A stretch of DNA of 64,000 nucleotides from Plectosphaerella cucumerina (GCA_020746995.1 JAGPXD010000002.1:1674001-1738000); one strand, 5' to 3'. Counted from the first letter of the stretch, positions 1 through 11,786 are shown. The notes: generated from the letters alone by a model not told the origin. Program-made: numbers and translations.

Positions 1-376
1 CGCAAGGCCAGCTCTGTCTGCCCACGCCCCATGCCAGGTCGCGTTGCCTCGCCTTGACCAAGGCTTGCCTGCAAAGGGGTCGTATCGCATCCGCTTTCTG
101 TCATCGCTGCAACCAGCAACGTCGACACACAACCACACGACCACACACAACTCGCGACACCCCGCCCACGACGACACGCCAACCCACACACGCACGTACG
201 CCCTTGCCTTGCTCCGTGGACAGAGCCTACCCTGAGCGAGCCCCGGACCGGACCAGGACATCACCCCCGAGAGGACCATACCTCCGGCCGACCTCGCCTT
301 CACCCCTCCTGCCCCTCCCCCTCCCACCTCACCCCCCCGTGATGCTGGTCTCGCGCCCAGGCGCCGCAGCATCACC
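1..376. other. 5' flank and leader of the kinase-like gene
   Basis: No gene is supported here. The stretch is CA- and CT-rich, as in fungal leaders, and ends in a good start context (ATCACCATGG) at the following gene. Open frames in this region are low-complexity and carry no recognisable protein. Confidence 0.5.
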
Positions 377-2320
377 ATGGTTCAGTGGTGGGATGAAGCC
401 AAGATCAACGTGACGGTCACCCGCCAGTATGTCTGCAACAACCTGCGCCCCGACCAGATCGCCCGCCTCGACATGTCCATGGCCTTTGGCGATGGCCTCA
501 CCGACGGAACCTACTGGGAGTGGATCGACGAAAAGGCCAAGCGCATCTTCCTCATCCTCGTCGACATTGGCGTGCCGGAACAGATCTTCGCCGTCATTGA
601 CGACTCGTGGGAGGACCCTGACCTGCCTGTAGCCCAGGAGCAGGTCGACCGCCTCCCCCTCGGCCCCGCCAAGGACGATAGGTTGCGCAAGCGGTTCTTC
701 CAGCGTCAGCACCACTACATCATGAAGCCCCTCCGCCGAGGCGACCATGTCGCTTACGGAGATCACGACGTTCTCCCCCTTCAGGTCGCCGAGCGCCGGC
801 CCGGCCTCGGTGGCGGTGGCAGCCACGCCGTCGACAAGGTCATCCTCCCAAACTGCCCGGGCCAGGTCTTCTGCCGCCGCCGTGTGCCCCTCGCCCCCTC
901 CGGCCCCGGCACCGGACCGCCCGGCAGCTTTACCCCTGACGACTTCCACGACGCCGTCAACGCCATCAGGGGTATCCAGAACCAGCACCTCGTCTCCTAT
1001 CATGCCTCATATACCTACCACGGCGCCGGCTACGTCCTCTTCACCCCCGCCGTAGACTCGACCCTCAAGGCCTTCCTCAGCACCACTCCCTCCTCCTTCA
1101 AGAACACCTCAAAAGAGGACCGTCGCCACCGCGTCGTCAACTGGATCCTCTGTCTCGTCGACACCCTCGCCTACATCCACAGCCGCCGCCTCTCCCACGG
1201 CAACATCAAGCCCTCCACCATCCTTCTCACCTCACAGCTTCACATCGTCTACTCAGATTTCACCCGCCTCAACGCAGAGGCCCTCGCCGCCGTCCCGGAC
1301 CGGAGCGCCTTCGACCGCGAGTCCTACGACTACGCCGCCCCCGAACAATGGTTCCGACCGCACACGGGACCTTTAAACCCCATGGGCCGGCGCCCGACCG
1401 CCCTCTCCATGTCCACCTCCCCAGAGACGCACACAAACTTCGCCATCCCACGGAGCGACAATCCCAGCAGCCCCAGCGCCATGCTGCACTCGCCCAACCC
1501 CCAGCTCAACCCCCAGGCCGCCGACGTCTTCTCCCTCGGCTGCGTCCTGCTTGAGATGGTCGGCTTCCTGCTCAAGAAGAGCACAAAGTCCTTCGCCACC
1601 CACCGCGCATCCAAGAACAAGACGGCCGGCCGCGGCGGCGCCGTCCCCGACTCGTCCTTCCACAAGAACCTCGGCCAGCTCGAGTCTTGGATGTCCACCC
1701 TCGCAAAGGAAGCCTCCAAAAAGACCTCCTCCACCGGCGCCGACGGCTCAGGCGTCTTCCGCGGCGTCGTCCCCCTCCTCCACGTCCTCGCCCACATGCT
1801 CTCCGCCCACCCCAACGACCGCCCGACCGCAGACGAGGTCCAGCAGCGCGTCTACCAGATCGTCACCCAGCACTGCGGCCTCCCCGAGCCGCACTGCGTC
1901 CACCGCTACGGCGGACCCGACTACGGCATGGCCAACCTCCGCGTCCAGCAGCACCAGCAGCATTTCGACCCCAACGTCGGTGGCCTCCACCGCCAGAACA
2001 CGGCCTCCTCGTGGTCCACCCGAGACTCGGGCAGCTTCAGCCCCCGCGCCATGACCCGATCCCGCACGAACAGCAGCGGCGCCCTCTCGAGCCACAGCGG
2101 CATGAGCAGCTCCACTGGCAGCGAGCGCGGCCAGGAGCAGGACCTCGGCTCCAGCGCTGGCTCCATCTCCGTGTCGGGCTCAGGCTTCGCCGCCCTGCGC
2201 AACATACGCGTGCCCAACGTGCGGTCACCGGGGCCCGGTCCCGGTCCGGGCCCGTGGCAGGCGTCCCCACCGCCTGGGAGTGATAATGCCGTGTTAGGGA
2301 ATCAGGCGTCGGTGTATTGA
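377..2320 (+). CDS. Protein kinase-like protein, probable pseudokinase
   Basis: A single-exon gene of 647 residues. A glycine-rich segment and an AVDK stretch lie near residues 143-155, where a nucleotide-binding loop and lysine would be expected. The catalytic-loop equivalent near residue 274 reads HGNIKPST instead of HRDxKxxN, so the catalytic aspartate is replaced by asparagine. The metal-binding motif reads SDFT instead of DFG, keeping the aspartate. The C-lobe landmarks APEQW and DVFSLGC are intact, and a Ser/Gly/Pro-rich tail follows. The N-terminal 130 residues are a separate conserved-looking region. I infer a scaffold or regulatory pseudokinase of a fungal-specific group; weak catalysis cannot be excluded. 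The start is the first ATG and has the context ACCATGG. The gene converges on the downstream transporter. Confidence 0.8.
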   Translation: MVQWWDEAKINVTVTRQYVCNNLRPDQIARLDMSMAFGDGLTDGTYWEWIDEKAKRIFLILVDIGVPEQIFAVIDDSWEDPDLPVAQEQVDRLPLGPAKDDRLRKRFFQRQHHYIMKPLRRGDHVAYGDHDVLPLQVAERRPGLGGGGSHAVDKVILPNCPGQVFCRRRVPLAPSGPGTGPPGSFTPDDFHDAVNAIRGIQNQHLVSYHASYTYHGAGYVLFTPAVDSTLKAFLSTTPSSFKNTSKEDRRHRVVNWILCLVDTLAYIHSRRLSHGNIKPSTILLTSQLHIVYSDFTRLNAEALAAVPDRSAFDRESYDYAAPEQWFRPHTGPLNPMGRRPTALSMSTSPETHTNFAIPRSDNPSSPSAMLHSPNPQLNPQAADVFSLGCVLLEMVGFLLKKSTKSFATHRASKNKTAGRGGAVPDSSFHKNLGQLESWMSTLAKEASKKTSSTGADGSGVFRGVVPLLHVLAHMLSAHPNDRPTADEVQQRVYQIVTQHCGLPEPHCVHRYGGPDYGMANLRVQQHQQHFDPNVGGLHRQNTASSWSTRDSGSFSPRAMTRSRTNSSGALSSHSGMSSSTGSERGQEQDLGSSAGSISVSGSGFAALRNIRVPNVRSPGPGPGPGPWQASPPPGSDNAVLGNQASVY

Positions 2321-3203
2321 GGGATGTCTCGATGTGTGGCTGTGTTCTGGCGGCGATTTCTATTTTCTACTGTTACTTCTCACAGGATACCAAAACTTAC
2401 CCAGCACCCTCTGCGCGGCTTGCTCTCTTTCTGACCATTTTCCGGGCGGGGGGAGTCCGTCACTATTTTTGTATGACCGGAGTTTCATTTTTAGGTTTGT
2501 TTCTTCAGGTTTCTAGGTGTATCTCGGGAGGCGAATTTGATGGAATGATGAAGGCGAAGAAGACAGGTCCGTTCGGTGGGTGATGTGCCCGGGGAGTTGT
2601 CTGCTTATTGTACTTTGACCACGACACCATCTCCCTGCGACTTTGCCCCGTGATACCCGGGTCAACGAGGTCCAATGGGCGGTGTCCGGGGACATGTATT
2701 GCAGAGGGATTGGTTTGGGTGCGGCTGCGTTGGTGCAGGGAGGGAGTTGCGTGATGGGTGCGTGGTCGAATGGGGAGGCTTCGGGTGACAAACGGAAACT
2801 CGGGGGCACATGCGCTCTCCCCTCGGCTGCATGGGCCTGGACCTGTCCGATATATGATACAGGTCAGTACGACAGCGGTCGGTGGGATTATGAGGCAGCT
2901 GGCGGCAGGATGAGCGGTTGCACCGACTGTCACTTTCGCCCATTGGAGGCTGGTGTGTTCTCACGGCACATGCCATGTACATTTTGGTTCAGTCAAATCA
3001 CACAGATGCTCGTGTCACGATCAAGTTTGTATGAACAGAAACGTGGCCCGGTGTTTTCCTCGACGCCGTATATAAGCCAAATCCCCCCTCCCACCACCGA
3101 CCACCCATTGAGCCGGTGCAGACATTAAGAAATAAAAGACAAGAAAAAACACCACTGTGAGCCATCCGCTGACATGCGCGCTCGCTCGCTCCATGCTACC
3201 GTC
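2321..3203. other. Convergent intergenic region with an orphan TATA-like box
   Basis: This region separates the 3' ends of two convergent genes. I see no coding sequence. TATATAAG at 3069-3076 points rightward into the 3' end of the leftward transporter gene. It has no sense gene to serve, so it could start an antisense RNA or be chance. Confidence 0.4.
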
Positions 3204-4984
3204 TCACACCCGTCGGCGCCGCTCGACGCCCCACCCGTTGTCTAACAGGGTGGTGGCCTCCTCGAGGCTCAGGCCGGCCGTCTCGGGGTATATACGCCAT
3301 ATCAGCACGTGTCCAATGCCGCAGAGGACGGCGTACAGGACAAAGGTCCAGCTCGGGCTCAGGATGTCCATGAGCGGGAGGAAGGTCAGGCCGATGACAA
3401 AGTTGGCGCCCCAGTTGGTGGCGGTGGCCACGCCGCTGCCGATGGACCGCACCGCCAGGGGGAAGAGCTCGCTCTGCATCCAGGGCACGTTGCCGAGTCC
3501 GATGGCGTATGAGGCGACGTAGACCATGATGCTAATCAGGATCATGAGTGCGGCGCCGTGGTCCTTCTCTGCGCCCTCGCCGGAGCCATCGCCGACGTCG
3601 GGGGTGGTGCCGTTGTTGGTGTCGTTGCCGCTGCCGACGCCCTCGCTTGTTGAAGGGGCCGTCTTGCCATCGAGGTTGATGAAGGAGAACCCGTAGGCGG
3701 AGAGGAGCAGACCTGCCATCATGAAGGGGATGGAGTAGAGCAGGATGCGGCGGCGGCCGATACGATCGATGAGGAAGAGGGCGGCGACAGTGAAGCAGAA
3801 GTTTGTCAAGGCGACACTGAGGGCGACGAGGGTCGGGGTGCGGAAGCCGACGAGGGAGAAGATGGTGGCGGAGAAGTACATGAGCGAGTTGAAGCCGCAC
3901 AGCTGCTGCAGACCCTGGAGGAGACAGGCGATAGCGAGAGCGCGGCGGTTGCGGCCGACGCTGAAGAGCTCCTGCCAGCCGCCCCACCACTCGAGGCGCG
4001 GGGAGCCCTCGCGGCGCATGACCTCGCGCTCCTCGCGGATCTCGAGTTCAATCTCCTTGATGACCGACTCGGCATGGCCCATGCCGCCGGGACGTCCGCC
4101 GTGGACGCGCTCGACGACACGCTTGGCCATGGCCGAGCGGCCGACCATGACGAGCCAGCGCGGCGTCTCGGGCATGTAAGCGACCACGACGACCTGCAGA
4201 AGGGCCGGGAGGGCGCCTAGACCGACCATCCAGCGCCAGCCGGTCGAGGGGTCTCCGTAGGTGGCGAAGCCCCAACCAATGATGTAGGCGACGACCTGGC
4301 CCAGGGTGATGAAGAGCACGTTCATGGTGACCAGGCGGCCGCGGTAGGCGGCGGGCGCGAGCTCGGCGATGTACAGGGGGACGACGAAGCTGGCAGCGCC
4401 AACGGCAGCACCGACAATGGCGCGGCCGAGGACCATGAAGGTGACGGTCTTTGCCCAGGCCTGGAAGAGGGCGCCGATGATGAAGAGCCAGTCGGCCACG
4501 AGGATGACCCTCCGGCGGCCCAGGGCGTCGGCGATGACGGAGGAGAAGGGCGAGACGACGAGGGCGAACAGGGCGGTGGCGGAGGTTATGATGGACTTGT
4601 CGAAGGAGGTGAGGACGCGGCCGGAGAGGGAGGTGTCGATGGACACGAGGGTGGCCGATATGACGCCGGTGTCGTCTGTTGGTGGAGAGGTCAGCACGGA
4701 GGGACCGGAGGGCGCATGCCATTGTCGGCCGGGAGAGTAGAAAGGGAAGACTTACATCCAAATAGTAGTCCGCTGATACCGGCGGCAAAAGTCAGGGCCC
4801 AGACGAAGATGCCGGCGCCCGTGTCCGGAGCCCTGGCGGGCATGGGGATGGGCTCGAGCTCGGCGGCGTCGTCGGCATCGTCGTAGTAGTCATCCTCCTG
4901 CAGGACCAGGCGGTCTTCGGAGCGGCGAGGCTCTTCGCGGCCGTGGTCCTGTCGGCCCTTGCCCATGAGCGGTGCGTCGGCCAT
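3204..4984 (-). CDS. MFS sugar/myo-inositol-type proton symporter
   Basis: Two exons, 4984-4756 and 4675-3204, flank an 80-nt intron (GTAAGT...CAACAG). The join restores the signature GLLFGYDTGVIS and gives 566 residues. The protein belongs to the sugar-porter branch of the major facilitator superfamily and has about twelve membrane helices. Visible family motifs are GRRRVIL after helix 2, RGR near helix 4, PETPRW after helix 6, DRIGRR before helix 7 and PETAGLSLEE near the C-terminus. The N-terminus is a charged, Asp/Glu-rich cytosolic tail of about 60 residues. The arrangement after GYDTG resembles fungal myo-inositol transporters (ITR type) more than hexose carriers, but the substrate is inferred. 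It shares a 2.4-kb divergent upstream region with the next MFS gene. Confidence 0.9.
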
Positions 4985-7362
4985 GGCTTCTCCTCGCCCG
5001 GCAGCGGAGACCGAGCGTTGGGGTGAGCTGCTCGTTCAGCGGCGGGACGAGGCGGACATGGGACGAAACGGGGTCGACGGAAGGGGGTTTCTTTGTTGCC
5101 CTGGATTGTTGGTTCTCCCTGCGTCCTCGGCGGGGGTTGGGAGAAGAGTTGGTTGTTGTCGAGGAGGCAGCGAGTGGTGGCTCCTGCGGATCGTGTGGAG
5201 GCGGCGGTGATGGTGGTTGTGGTGGTGTGGTGTGGGCGTACGTTGATCGAGGATCGGCCGGCATTTGCGGCTCGGACGGCGGCGGAATGCTGATTGACGA
5301 CGTGTCGACCGTTGGACTGGCGGGTGGGCGGTAAGGTCACGTGTACCTGCCTCTACCTACGTAAGCACATGGTCTGTGCATGGAGCCCGGGCCCGAAGAT
5401 GCCACGGCTCGGACGGGACTCGGGAGCATGCATTGGCGTTGGCACATGAGGATTGGAAATCAGTGCATGATGGGCAATGCTTCGGCCATGGATTTCCCGT
5501 GACAAATGCTGTGGATTTGGTGTACCTAGTCAGCAGCCTGCATATTCGTAACTTGGTCTCTTGCACTTATTTGGCGGATCGTCGGCCAGCCGCACCAGTC
5601 CGTCCGCCGTTCGGCCCATATGTCAATTGGAGAGGCGCCGTGGCGTTTGTCATCAGCGCAAGCCACGCTCAGGTTTGCCATTGACTGACAGTTGGTCGAT
5701 ATTCGAGAACTTGAAAAGGGCCCAGTCACAATTGAAGTCTCTCTCGTTATCAGTCGATTGGGCTGCAGTTCAGCCTTACGACGTCTTGGCAGGAGTATCT
5801 CGGAAATGCCCGGCCAGCGGAACAGGCCCCGGGCGCGGCAAGCGTCGGCCTTTCGCTGGTAAAAGTCAACATGCGCACGCGGCGGAGGGCGAAGAGCGAA
5901 GGGCGAAAAGGGCGCGGCAGCAGGCGGGGACAAGAAGATTTAAATCCGTTCCACGATGGGGCAATTGTCGGACATGCAGGTCCAGACCTCGCGGGCGATG
6001 TGGCACAGGGGGTTCGCGGCACGATTTGTCCTGAGACTGAGCCCGAGAACACGGGAGTCGGCGCACCTGATGGACCGGTCGTGCAGAAAAAAAGACCGAG
6101 TCTGCTGCAGGTGACATCATTTTTTCTCCCTCGAGCTCGGGACACGCCGCGCTGCACCGGGCGGCGTCACCGGATTTTATGGGGCCTTGTACGGCCACAG
6201 GGGGCCAGTCGCAGGTACCGGCAATTGAGCCGGCTTCAAGACTCGACCCGTCAGCCTGCAAAATGGAGCTCCAGTGTGCTTTTGGTCAGTGGCATTTCGT
6301 CATGGAGCAGATGTGCCGCCCACTTTCGCCCGTCAATTGCCGTTCTGACTCTCCATCGAGCTCTTCCAACAGGCCTCCCGTTCGAAAGAATTTTCATCAA
6401 AAGGGACCCCTGTGACTGATGCCTGCAGCTTTTCTGCAGTGCACCGGCATAATTGGCGCCAAGGTTGATTGGCAATTGGGTAGCATCAGTCTGACTGAGT
6501 AATGAGAGAAGCCTGTCAACTGCTCATCGCAAAAAAATCTGGGCCATGGATCGTCGAAGAACCTTTTTCGATTCGGGTCCGAGAGGCAGGAGCGGGGCGA
6601 AACATTCAGAGGTACCTGTGTACTTCCACCACCACCATCGGTGACTAGACTGGACATTACCGTAATTCCGCATGCTGGGGCCGAGTTTGGGACAAAGCTC
6701 CAAACCATATCTTCTCTCGTTCCTCATCCCTCATCCTCAACCCACCCCTCCTCTCCTTCGAGTCCCTATATACCTTACCCTCCCCCCTTCGTCACCTTCC
6801 TTCTAGATTGCTTCCGCATTCCACCCGTTACCTTGGATACCCCCTGTTGTACCTGCACAACACCAGCACAAAGCACCATCGCTTCTTGGCGACATCGGAC
6901 CCCTAAAACACCATCACAGCTCCATCACCACCCTTAGCTCCCCCGGCGCGCGGAGCCTAGAGATCGGCATCCCACTCCCGCCGCCGGCGCTCGCCTCTCA
7001 ACCAGACCTGACCAAGCCGACCCTGACCCCGCTAGCTCGAGTCAAGGCCCCAGCAACCGAGGTGTCTGCGCCCGGCCGTCATCACTAAGCTCAGGCCCTG
7101 ACGTACTAGCGACGAAGAGTATCGGCGTTTGAGTCGTGCCCCCAACCCATACAAGTACAGCACCTAGCAACCACACCTTCGGCCCCCTCGAGTGTGTGTC
7201 GTCCCAAACCTGCGCCCAGGCTTTTCTCATCCTCTTTTCAATTCCTTTGACAGGAACTAGCCTCCACCTCAATCCGGCTTCTTCATCGCTTCACCACCTG
7301 GAGGCCGTAGACAGCCTCCAGACGATACCCGTACCGCCATCACAACATACCCAACCATCACA
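4985..7362. other. 2.4-kb divergent promoter region between two MFS genes
   Basis: No gene is recognised on either strand. The last 650 bases before the rightward gene are strongly pyrimidine-rich, with a TATATA at 6767-6772, and probably form its core promoter and long leader. The middle part (5340-6700) holds only short composition-driven open frames. Confidence 0.5.
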
Positions 7363-9333
7363 ATGGACCCCAGAAACATGGACGTCGTCGACAGGGAGCT
7401 CTCCGAAGCGGCCCGCGCCGCATCGCCTGGCCGCTACGAAAGCAGAGCCAGCCACGAGATCGAGCGCGTCCTCTCCGCCTCATCAACCTCCAGCACTTCG
7501 ACCTCTCACTCCACAAACCCCTACCGCAGGAACACCGGCATCAGCCGTGTCTCAACCCAAAATGACATCGAGAGGCACCCCACCGCCCTGAGCCGCATCC
7601 AGACCGCGCGCAGCCAGCACAGTAACACCGTCGGCCGCTCCATCAAGAGCAGGGAATCGCGCAAGCCCCTGCCCTCCTTTGGCGCCGGCAAGGCCTACCC
7701 ACCACTGCTGCCCGACCGCGAGGAGTACGTCGTCGAGTTTGACGGACCCGACGACCCTCTCCACGCTCAGAACTGGCCAATCCGCAAGAAGTTGATCACA
7801 GCTGCGATGCTCGGATACACCACCCTAACCTCGGCCTTTGCCTCGTCCATCTTCTCAGCTGCCACCATGGAGATCGCTAGGATCTATGGCGTCTCTACCG
7901 AGGTGGGCACGCTCGGCGTCTCCTTCTACGTCCTCGGCTTCGCTTTTGGCCCAACCCTCTGGGCTCCCCTGTCCGAGCTGCGAGGCCGCCGCCTGCCCAT
8001 CGTCATCTCCATGTTTGGCTTCTCCGTCTTCTCCATAGCCGTCGCCACAGGCAAGGACATCCAGACCATCCTCATCTGCCGCTTCTTCGCTGGCTTCTTC
8101 GGTGCCTGCCCCCTTGCCGTCGTCGCCGCCGTCTTCTCCGACATGTTCGACAACAAGACCCGAGGCATGGCCGTCACCGTCTTCAGCATGGCCGTCTTCA
8201 GTGGTCCCCTTCTCGCCCCCTTTGTTGGCGGGTTCATCGTCGAGTCCCACCTCGGCTGGCGCTGGACTCAGTACCTCGTCTCCATCATGGGCTGGGCCGC
8301 CTTCGCCCTCGACCTCCTCTTCCTCGAGGAGACCTACCCGCCCGTCATCCTCGTCTCCAAGGCCGCCGAGCTCCGCCGCCGCACCCGCAACTGGGGCATC
8401 CACGCCAAGCAGGAAGAAATCGAGGTCGACTTCAAGGAGCTCGTTAGCAAGAACTTCTCCCGTCCCATGCGTCTGCTCTTCCTCGAGCCCATCGTCACCG
8501 CCCTGTCCGTCTACATGGCCTTCATCTACGGCCTGCTCTACCTCTTCCTGACCGCCTACCCCTTCGTCTTCCGCGGCGTCCACGGCTTTGGCGCAGGCGA
8601 GGCCGGCCTTGCCTTCTTTGGTATGGTCATCGGTCAACTCATCGCCGGCATCACCGTCCTGCTCCAGCAGCCCTGGTACCTGCGCAAGCTCAAGGCCAAC
8701 AACGGCGTCCCCATTCCCGAGTGGCGCCTGCCCTCCGTCATGGCCGGCGGCGTCTTCTTCGCCCTCGGCATCTTCTGGTTCGGCTGGTCCGGCTACCGCC
8801 GCGATGTCCACTGGATCGTCCCCGCCGCCAGCGGCCTGTTCACCGGCTTCGGACTCATGTCCATCTTCCTCCAGGCTCTCAACTACCTCGTCGACGCCTA
8901 CCTCATGTTCGCCGCCTCCGCCATTGCCGGAAACACCTTCCTCCGCTCCCTCGCCGGCGCCGGCTTCCCCCTCTTCGCGACGCAAATGTTCAACGGCATG
9001 GGCATACAGTGGGCCTCGACCCTGCTCGGCTGCGTCGCCTTCGTCCTCGTTCCCATCCCTGTCATCTTCTGGCTCTACGGCCACAAGATCCGCGCCAGGA
9101 GTGCATACGCGCCCACATTTGCTGCCATCGCCGATGACAAGGACGAGGACGAGGAGGGCCAGATTGGCTCGGGCGACCTGCCCGGCGGCGTGCCCTCCCA
9201 AAGCCAGACAGCCGTCAACGGCACCAACGGCGTCCTGTCCGGTAACGCCGAGAAGGACGAGCCGCAGGAGAGCCCCGCCTCGCGGACGAGCGAGCCGAGG
9301 CCTGCGAGCAACGGAGCCAGCCGGGCGGTCTAG
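7363..9333 (+). CDS. MFS multidrug/polyamine transporter, DHA1 type
   Basis: A single-exon gene of 656 residues. About 140 residues of Ser/Arg-rich cytosolic N-terminus end in a DDPLHAQNWP segment, which in TPO/FLU1-like fungal exporters immediately precedes the first membrane helix. The A-motif region between helices 2 and 3 reads SELRGRRLP, and a C-motif-like stretch (FSGPLLAPFVGG) lies in helix 5. A long central loop, a WRLPSVMAGG segment and about twelve helices complete the fold. A disordered acidic tail follows. In this family the proteins are proton antiporters in the plasma membrane that export drugs or polyamines. The exact substrate cannot be read from sequence. The start is the first ATG after a long CT-rich leader (context ACAATGG). 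Confidence 0.9.
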   Translation: MDPRNMDVVDRELSEAARAASPGRYESRASHEIERVLSASSTSSTSTSHSTNPYRRNTGISRVSTQNDIERHPTALSRIQTARSQHSNTVGRSIKSRESRKPLPSFGAGKAYPPLLPDREEYVVEFDGPDDPLHAQNWPIRKKLITAAMLGYTTLTSAFASSIFSAATMEIARIYGVSTEVGTLGVSFYVLGFAFGPTLWAPLSELRGRRLPIVISMFGFSVFSIAVATGKDIQTILICRFFAGFFGACPLAVVAAVFSDMFDNKTRGMAVTVFSMAVFSGPLLAPFVGGFIVESHLGWRWTQYLVSIMGWAAFALDLLFLEETYPPVILVSKAAELRRRTRNWGIHAKQEEIEVDFKELVSKNFSRPMRLLFLEPIVTALSVYMAFIYGLLYLFLTAYPFVFRGVHGFGAGEAGLAFFGMVIGQLIAGITVLLQQPWYLRKLKANNGVPIPEWRLPSVMAGGVFFALGIFWFGWSGYRRDVHWIVPAASGLFTGFGLMSIFLQALNYLVDAYLMFAASAIAGNTFLRSLAGAGFPLFATQMFNGMGIQWASTLLGCVAFVLVPIPVIFWLYGHKIRARSAYAPTFAAIADDKDEDEEGQIGSGDLPGGVPSQSQTAVNGTNGVLSGNAEKDEPQESPASRTSEPRPASNGASRAV

Positions 9334-9855
9334 GGCACCGCCATGCGGCGCCCCAGTGCTGGTCAGGAACTCCCGCGGAGGAGCAAACCTCGAATCACGT
9401 TTAAGTAATTGATAGAAGTGTGTAAAGGGCGGAGCCTAGAGAGGCACTGTCTCTCTATTGTCGGCGTCCTTTTGGCGTTCTGGGCCCGTCTTTCAAAAGA
9501 GGCGGGCAGTAGGGAGGGGAGATTGAGATACCAGCGTCTGAGCAAAGCATGTGTTTTGAGATATCCCAGGAAAGATATATAATTAATATGCTATGAACAT
9601 AAACTGGCTCTCATACCTGTTGCCGTGTACTATGACTGGGTTCTGCAAGGTTGCCAAGTATCGGCAGATCCTATTGTTGCCCACATTACTCTCTTCATCA
9701 CATGTCAAGCCAGGACGACGATTCTATGTTCATAATTTCCATTCAAGTAGGTATTTGACATCTAAATCAGAGGTGCAACACGACACCCGGTCGCCTGCGC
9801 CATGCCAAATACAAACATCGCCCATTATTTGCTTTTATGTATTTCTACTTTCGCC
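9334..9855. other. Convergent intergenic region
   Basis: This holds the 3' flanks of the MFS and dehydrogenase genes. It includes an AT-rich patch at 9571-9595 (GATATATAATTAATATG), plausible as 3'-end formation signal. I see no coding sequence. Confidence 0.5.
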
Positions 9856-10981
9856 TCACAGCTTCGGCTTCTCCGTTTCCCTCCGGCCGACAAAGGTCTG
9901 CATCGCCGTGTCGACACCGGCAACCTTGCGCGCCAGCAGCTGGAAGCTCGCGGGCAAAACTCCATACCAGTTGACCCAGCCGGCGTAAAAGGGAAAGGCG
10001 AGGTGACCGCTCTTGCCGGCGTCGACGGCGCGGACGATGCCGTTGCAGACGTCGACGGGCTCGACGACGGGGGCGAGGAAGGCGTTGGGGGTCTTGACGC
10101 CGTGGAAGAGCGGGGTGGAGAGCTGGCCGGCCTCGACGAGGAGGGTCTTTACGTGGGTGCTGTGGCCGGCGACGCGGAGCTCGGCGGACAGGGCGCGGTG
10201 GAAAGAGGAGAGGCCGGCCTTGGCGGCGGAGTAGTCGGTCAGGTTGGCGGCGCCGAAGTGGCCGAGGACGGAGGAGATGTTGACGATTGTGCCGCCGTTC
10301 TCGGAGGCGATCATGCCGGGGAGGAAGGCCTTTGTGGCGTAGAAGGGGGCGAGGAGGTTGACGGAGAGGGAGCGGGTGATTTGCTCGTTGGTGAGCTCGA
10401 GGAGGGGCTTGCCGAGGACGATGGCGGCGTTGTTGATGAGGATGGAGGGCGTGCCGAGCTGTGGACGGGTCAGTGAACGTACTGAGAAGGGAGGGAGGGG
10501 TGATACGCACATCGCGCTCAATCTCGGCGGACACACGGGCGAGGTCGTCGAGGTTGCTGACATCGCACTTGTAGTAAGTGACGCCGCGGGCCTCGGTGTT
10601 GTCCATCTCGCGGACGTCGAGGACGGCGACAGAGGCGCCGCGCATGCCGTAGACCTCTGCGATGAGCAGGCCGAGGCCGCTGGCGCCGCCGGTGACGACG
10701 ATGACCTCGTCGCTGAGGTCGACGTGGCGGGGCATGCCGTAGGCGAAGTTGCCGTTGAAGACGCCGGCGAAGAAGGTGAAGGTGACGAAGGAGGCGAAGG
10801 CGATGGCGACGAGCATGGGCGGCGCGTCCCAGTGCATGGTCTGGGCGCGGAAGCAGAGGGGGATGATCCAGGCGAGGAAGGGGTGGAAGAAGGTGACGCG
10901 CAGGACCTTGATGATGAGGTCGATGGAGAGCGGCGCGAACCACGAGTCGCGGTGGACGGGGAGGGTCTGGGGGGCGTTCAT
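9856..10981 (-). CDS. Membrane-anchored short-chain dehydrogenase/reductase (RDH10/SDR16C-like)
   Basis: Two exons, 10981-10511 and 10458-9856, with a 52-nt intron (GTGCGT...CACAG), encode 357 residues. The first 75 residues contain hydrophobic segments that should anchor the protein in a membrane. They are followed by the nucleotide-binding motif TGGASGLG, the structural NNAA motif, the active-site serine in NISSVLG and the catalytic YSAAK. These are the hallmarks of a classical NAD(P)-dependent SDR. Overall length and the N-terminal anchor resemble retinol-dehydrogenase-like SDR16C proteins. The natural substrate is unknown. Without splicing, the upstream frame runs on as low-complexity sequence to the same region, which is an artefact. 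Confidence 0.88.
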
Positions 10982-11786
10982 GTTGGGATATTAGGTGGCC
11001 GCCGGCGGCTGGGTATCAATTGGGTTGAGGTGTGGTGAGGGCGATGCTGCTCAGACTGAGCTGGAGCTGGAGCTGCTGAAGCCGAGGGTCTTGGTGTGTT
11101 GTCGAGCTTCGAAAGAGGGAAGGATGTCGTGGTGGAGGGGTAACGCGACAGCTGGGGATCTACAGGGCGGATGAGCTCGGCGCTTGTCTAAGAGGGGACG
11201 GCAGGTCGTCGCTGACACCCCTGGGGAGGTACTGTACTCACATGTGATGAAGCGGGCGTAATATGTGCAGGAAAAGTATTATGCCGAATGGAAAAGATTG
11301 AGAAAGAGAAGGGAAAGTCTGGCCTGGAAGACACGGGGAGGGAGAAAAAGATGAGACGACATCAGGCAGAGCAGACGAGCCCCCTCTTGGCAAGAACCTA
11401 ACCAGACAGACTGACGCTGGGCCTGTCGGGGTCCGGTCTAGGGTCACATCACCGCATCGAAGCGCCGTGAAACACGGCCCAAGCACGCGGTGCCTCCTGT
11501 TTTGTCTGATCACAAACCCCTGCAGCCGCTGGCGGATCTTGGCGGCCCCCGCCGCCCCTGATTTGCCAGGGGCATCTTGTCAAGTTCATCGGAAGCTTAG
11601 TCAGGGCCGGCATCACTTGCTCGAGGAAGGGAGCATCAACTTGAACAGACTTGAACAAAAACGATTCCCATGGTATATGAACAGCTACTTTCAGGCTGCT
11701 CCCGGGAGCCTGGCTTTTCCCCATGTCCAACGCCGAGCAATGCAAGCAAGCATACACACATACTCCACCAAGAAACAACAAGGCCT
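10982..11786. other. Dehydrogenase upstream region and SOF1 3' flank
   Basis: No gene is recognised in these roughly 800 bases. The part next to 10981 should hold the dehydrogenase promoter; the part near 11700 holds the SOF1 3' UTR. Confidence 0.5.

Noticed and set aside
4985..7362. A gene in the 2.4-kb gap
   Set aside because: All frames are short and composition-driven on both strands; no splice-linked coding segments could be assembled.
7855..9201. 448-residue open frame on the - strand
   Set aside because: It is antisense to the MFS exporter, with a very acidic low-complexity composition caused by codon bias of the sense gene.
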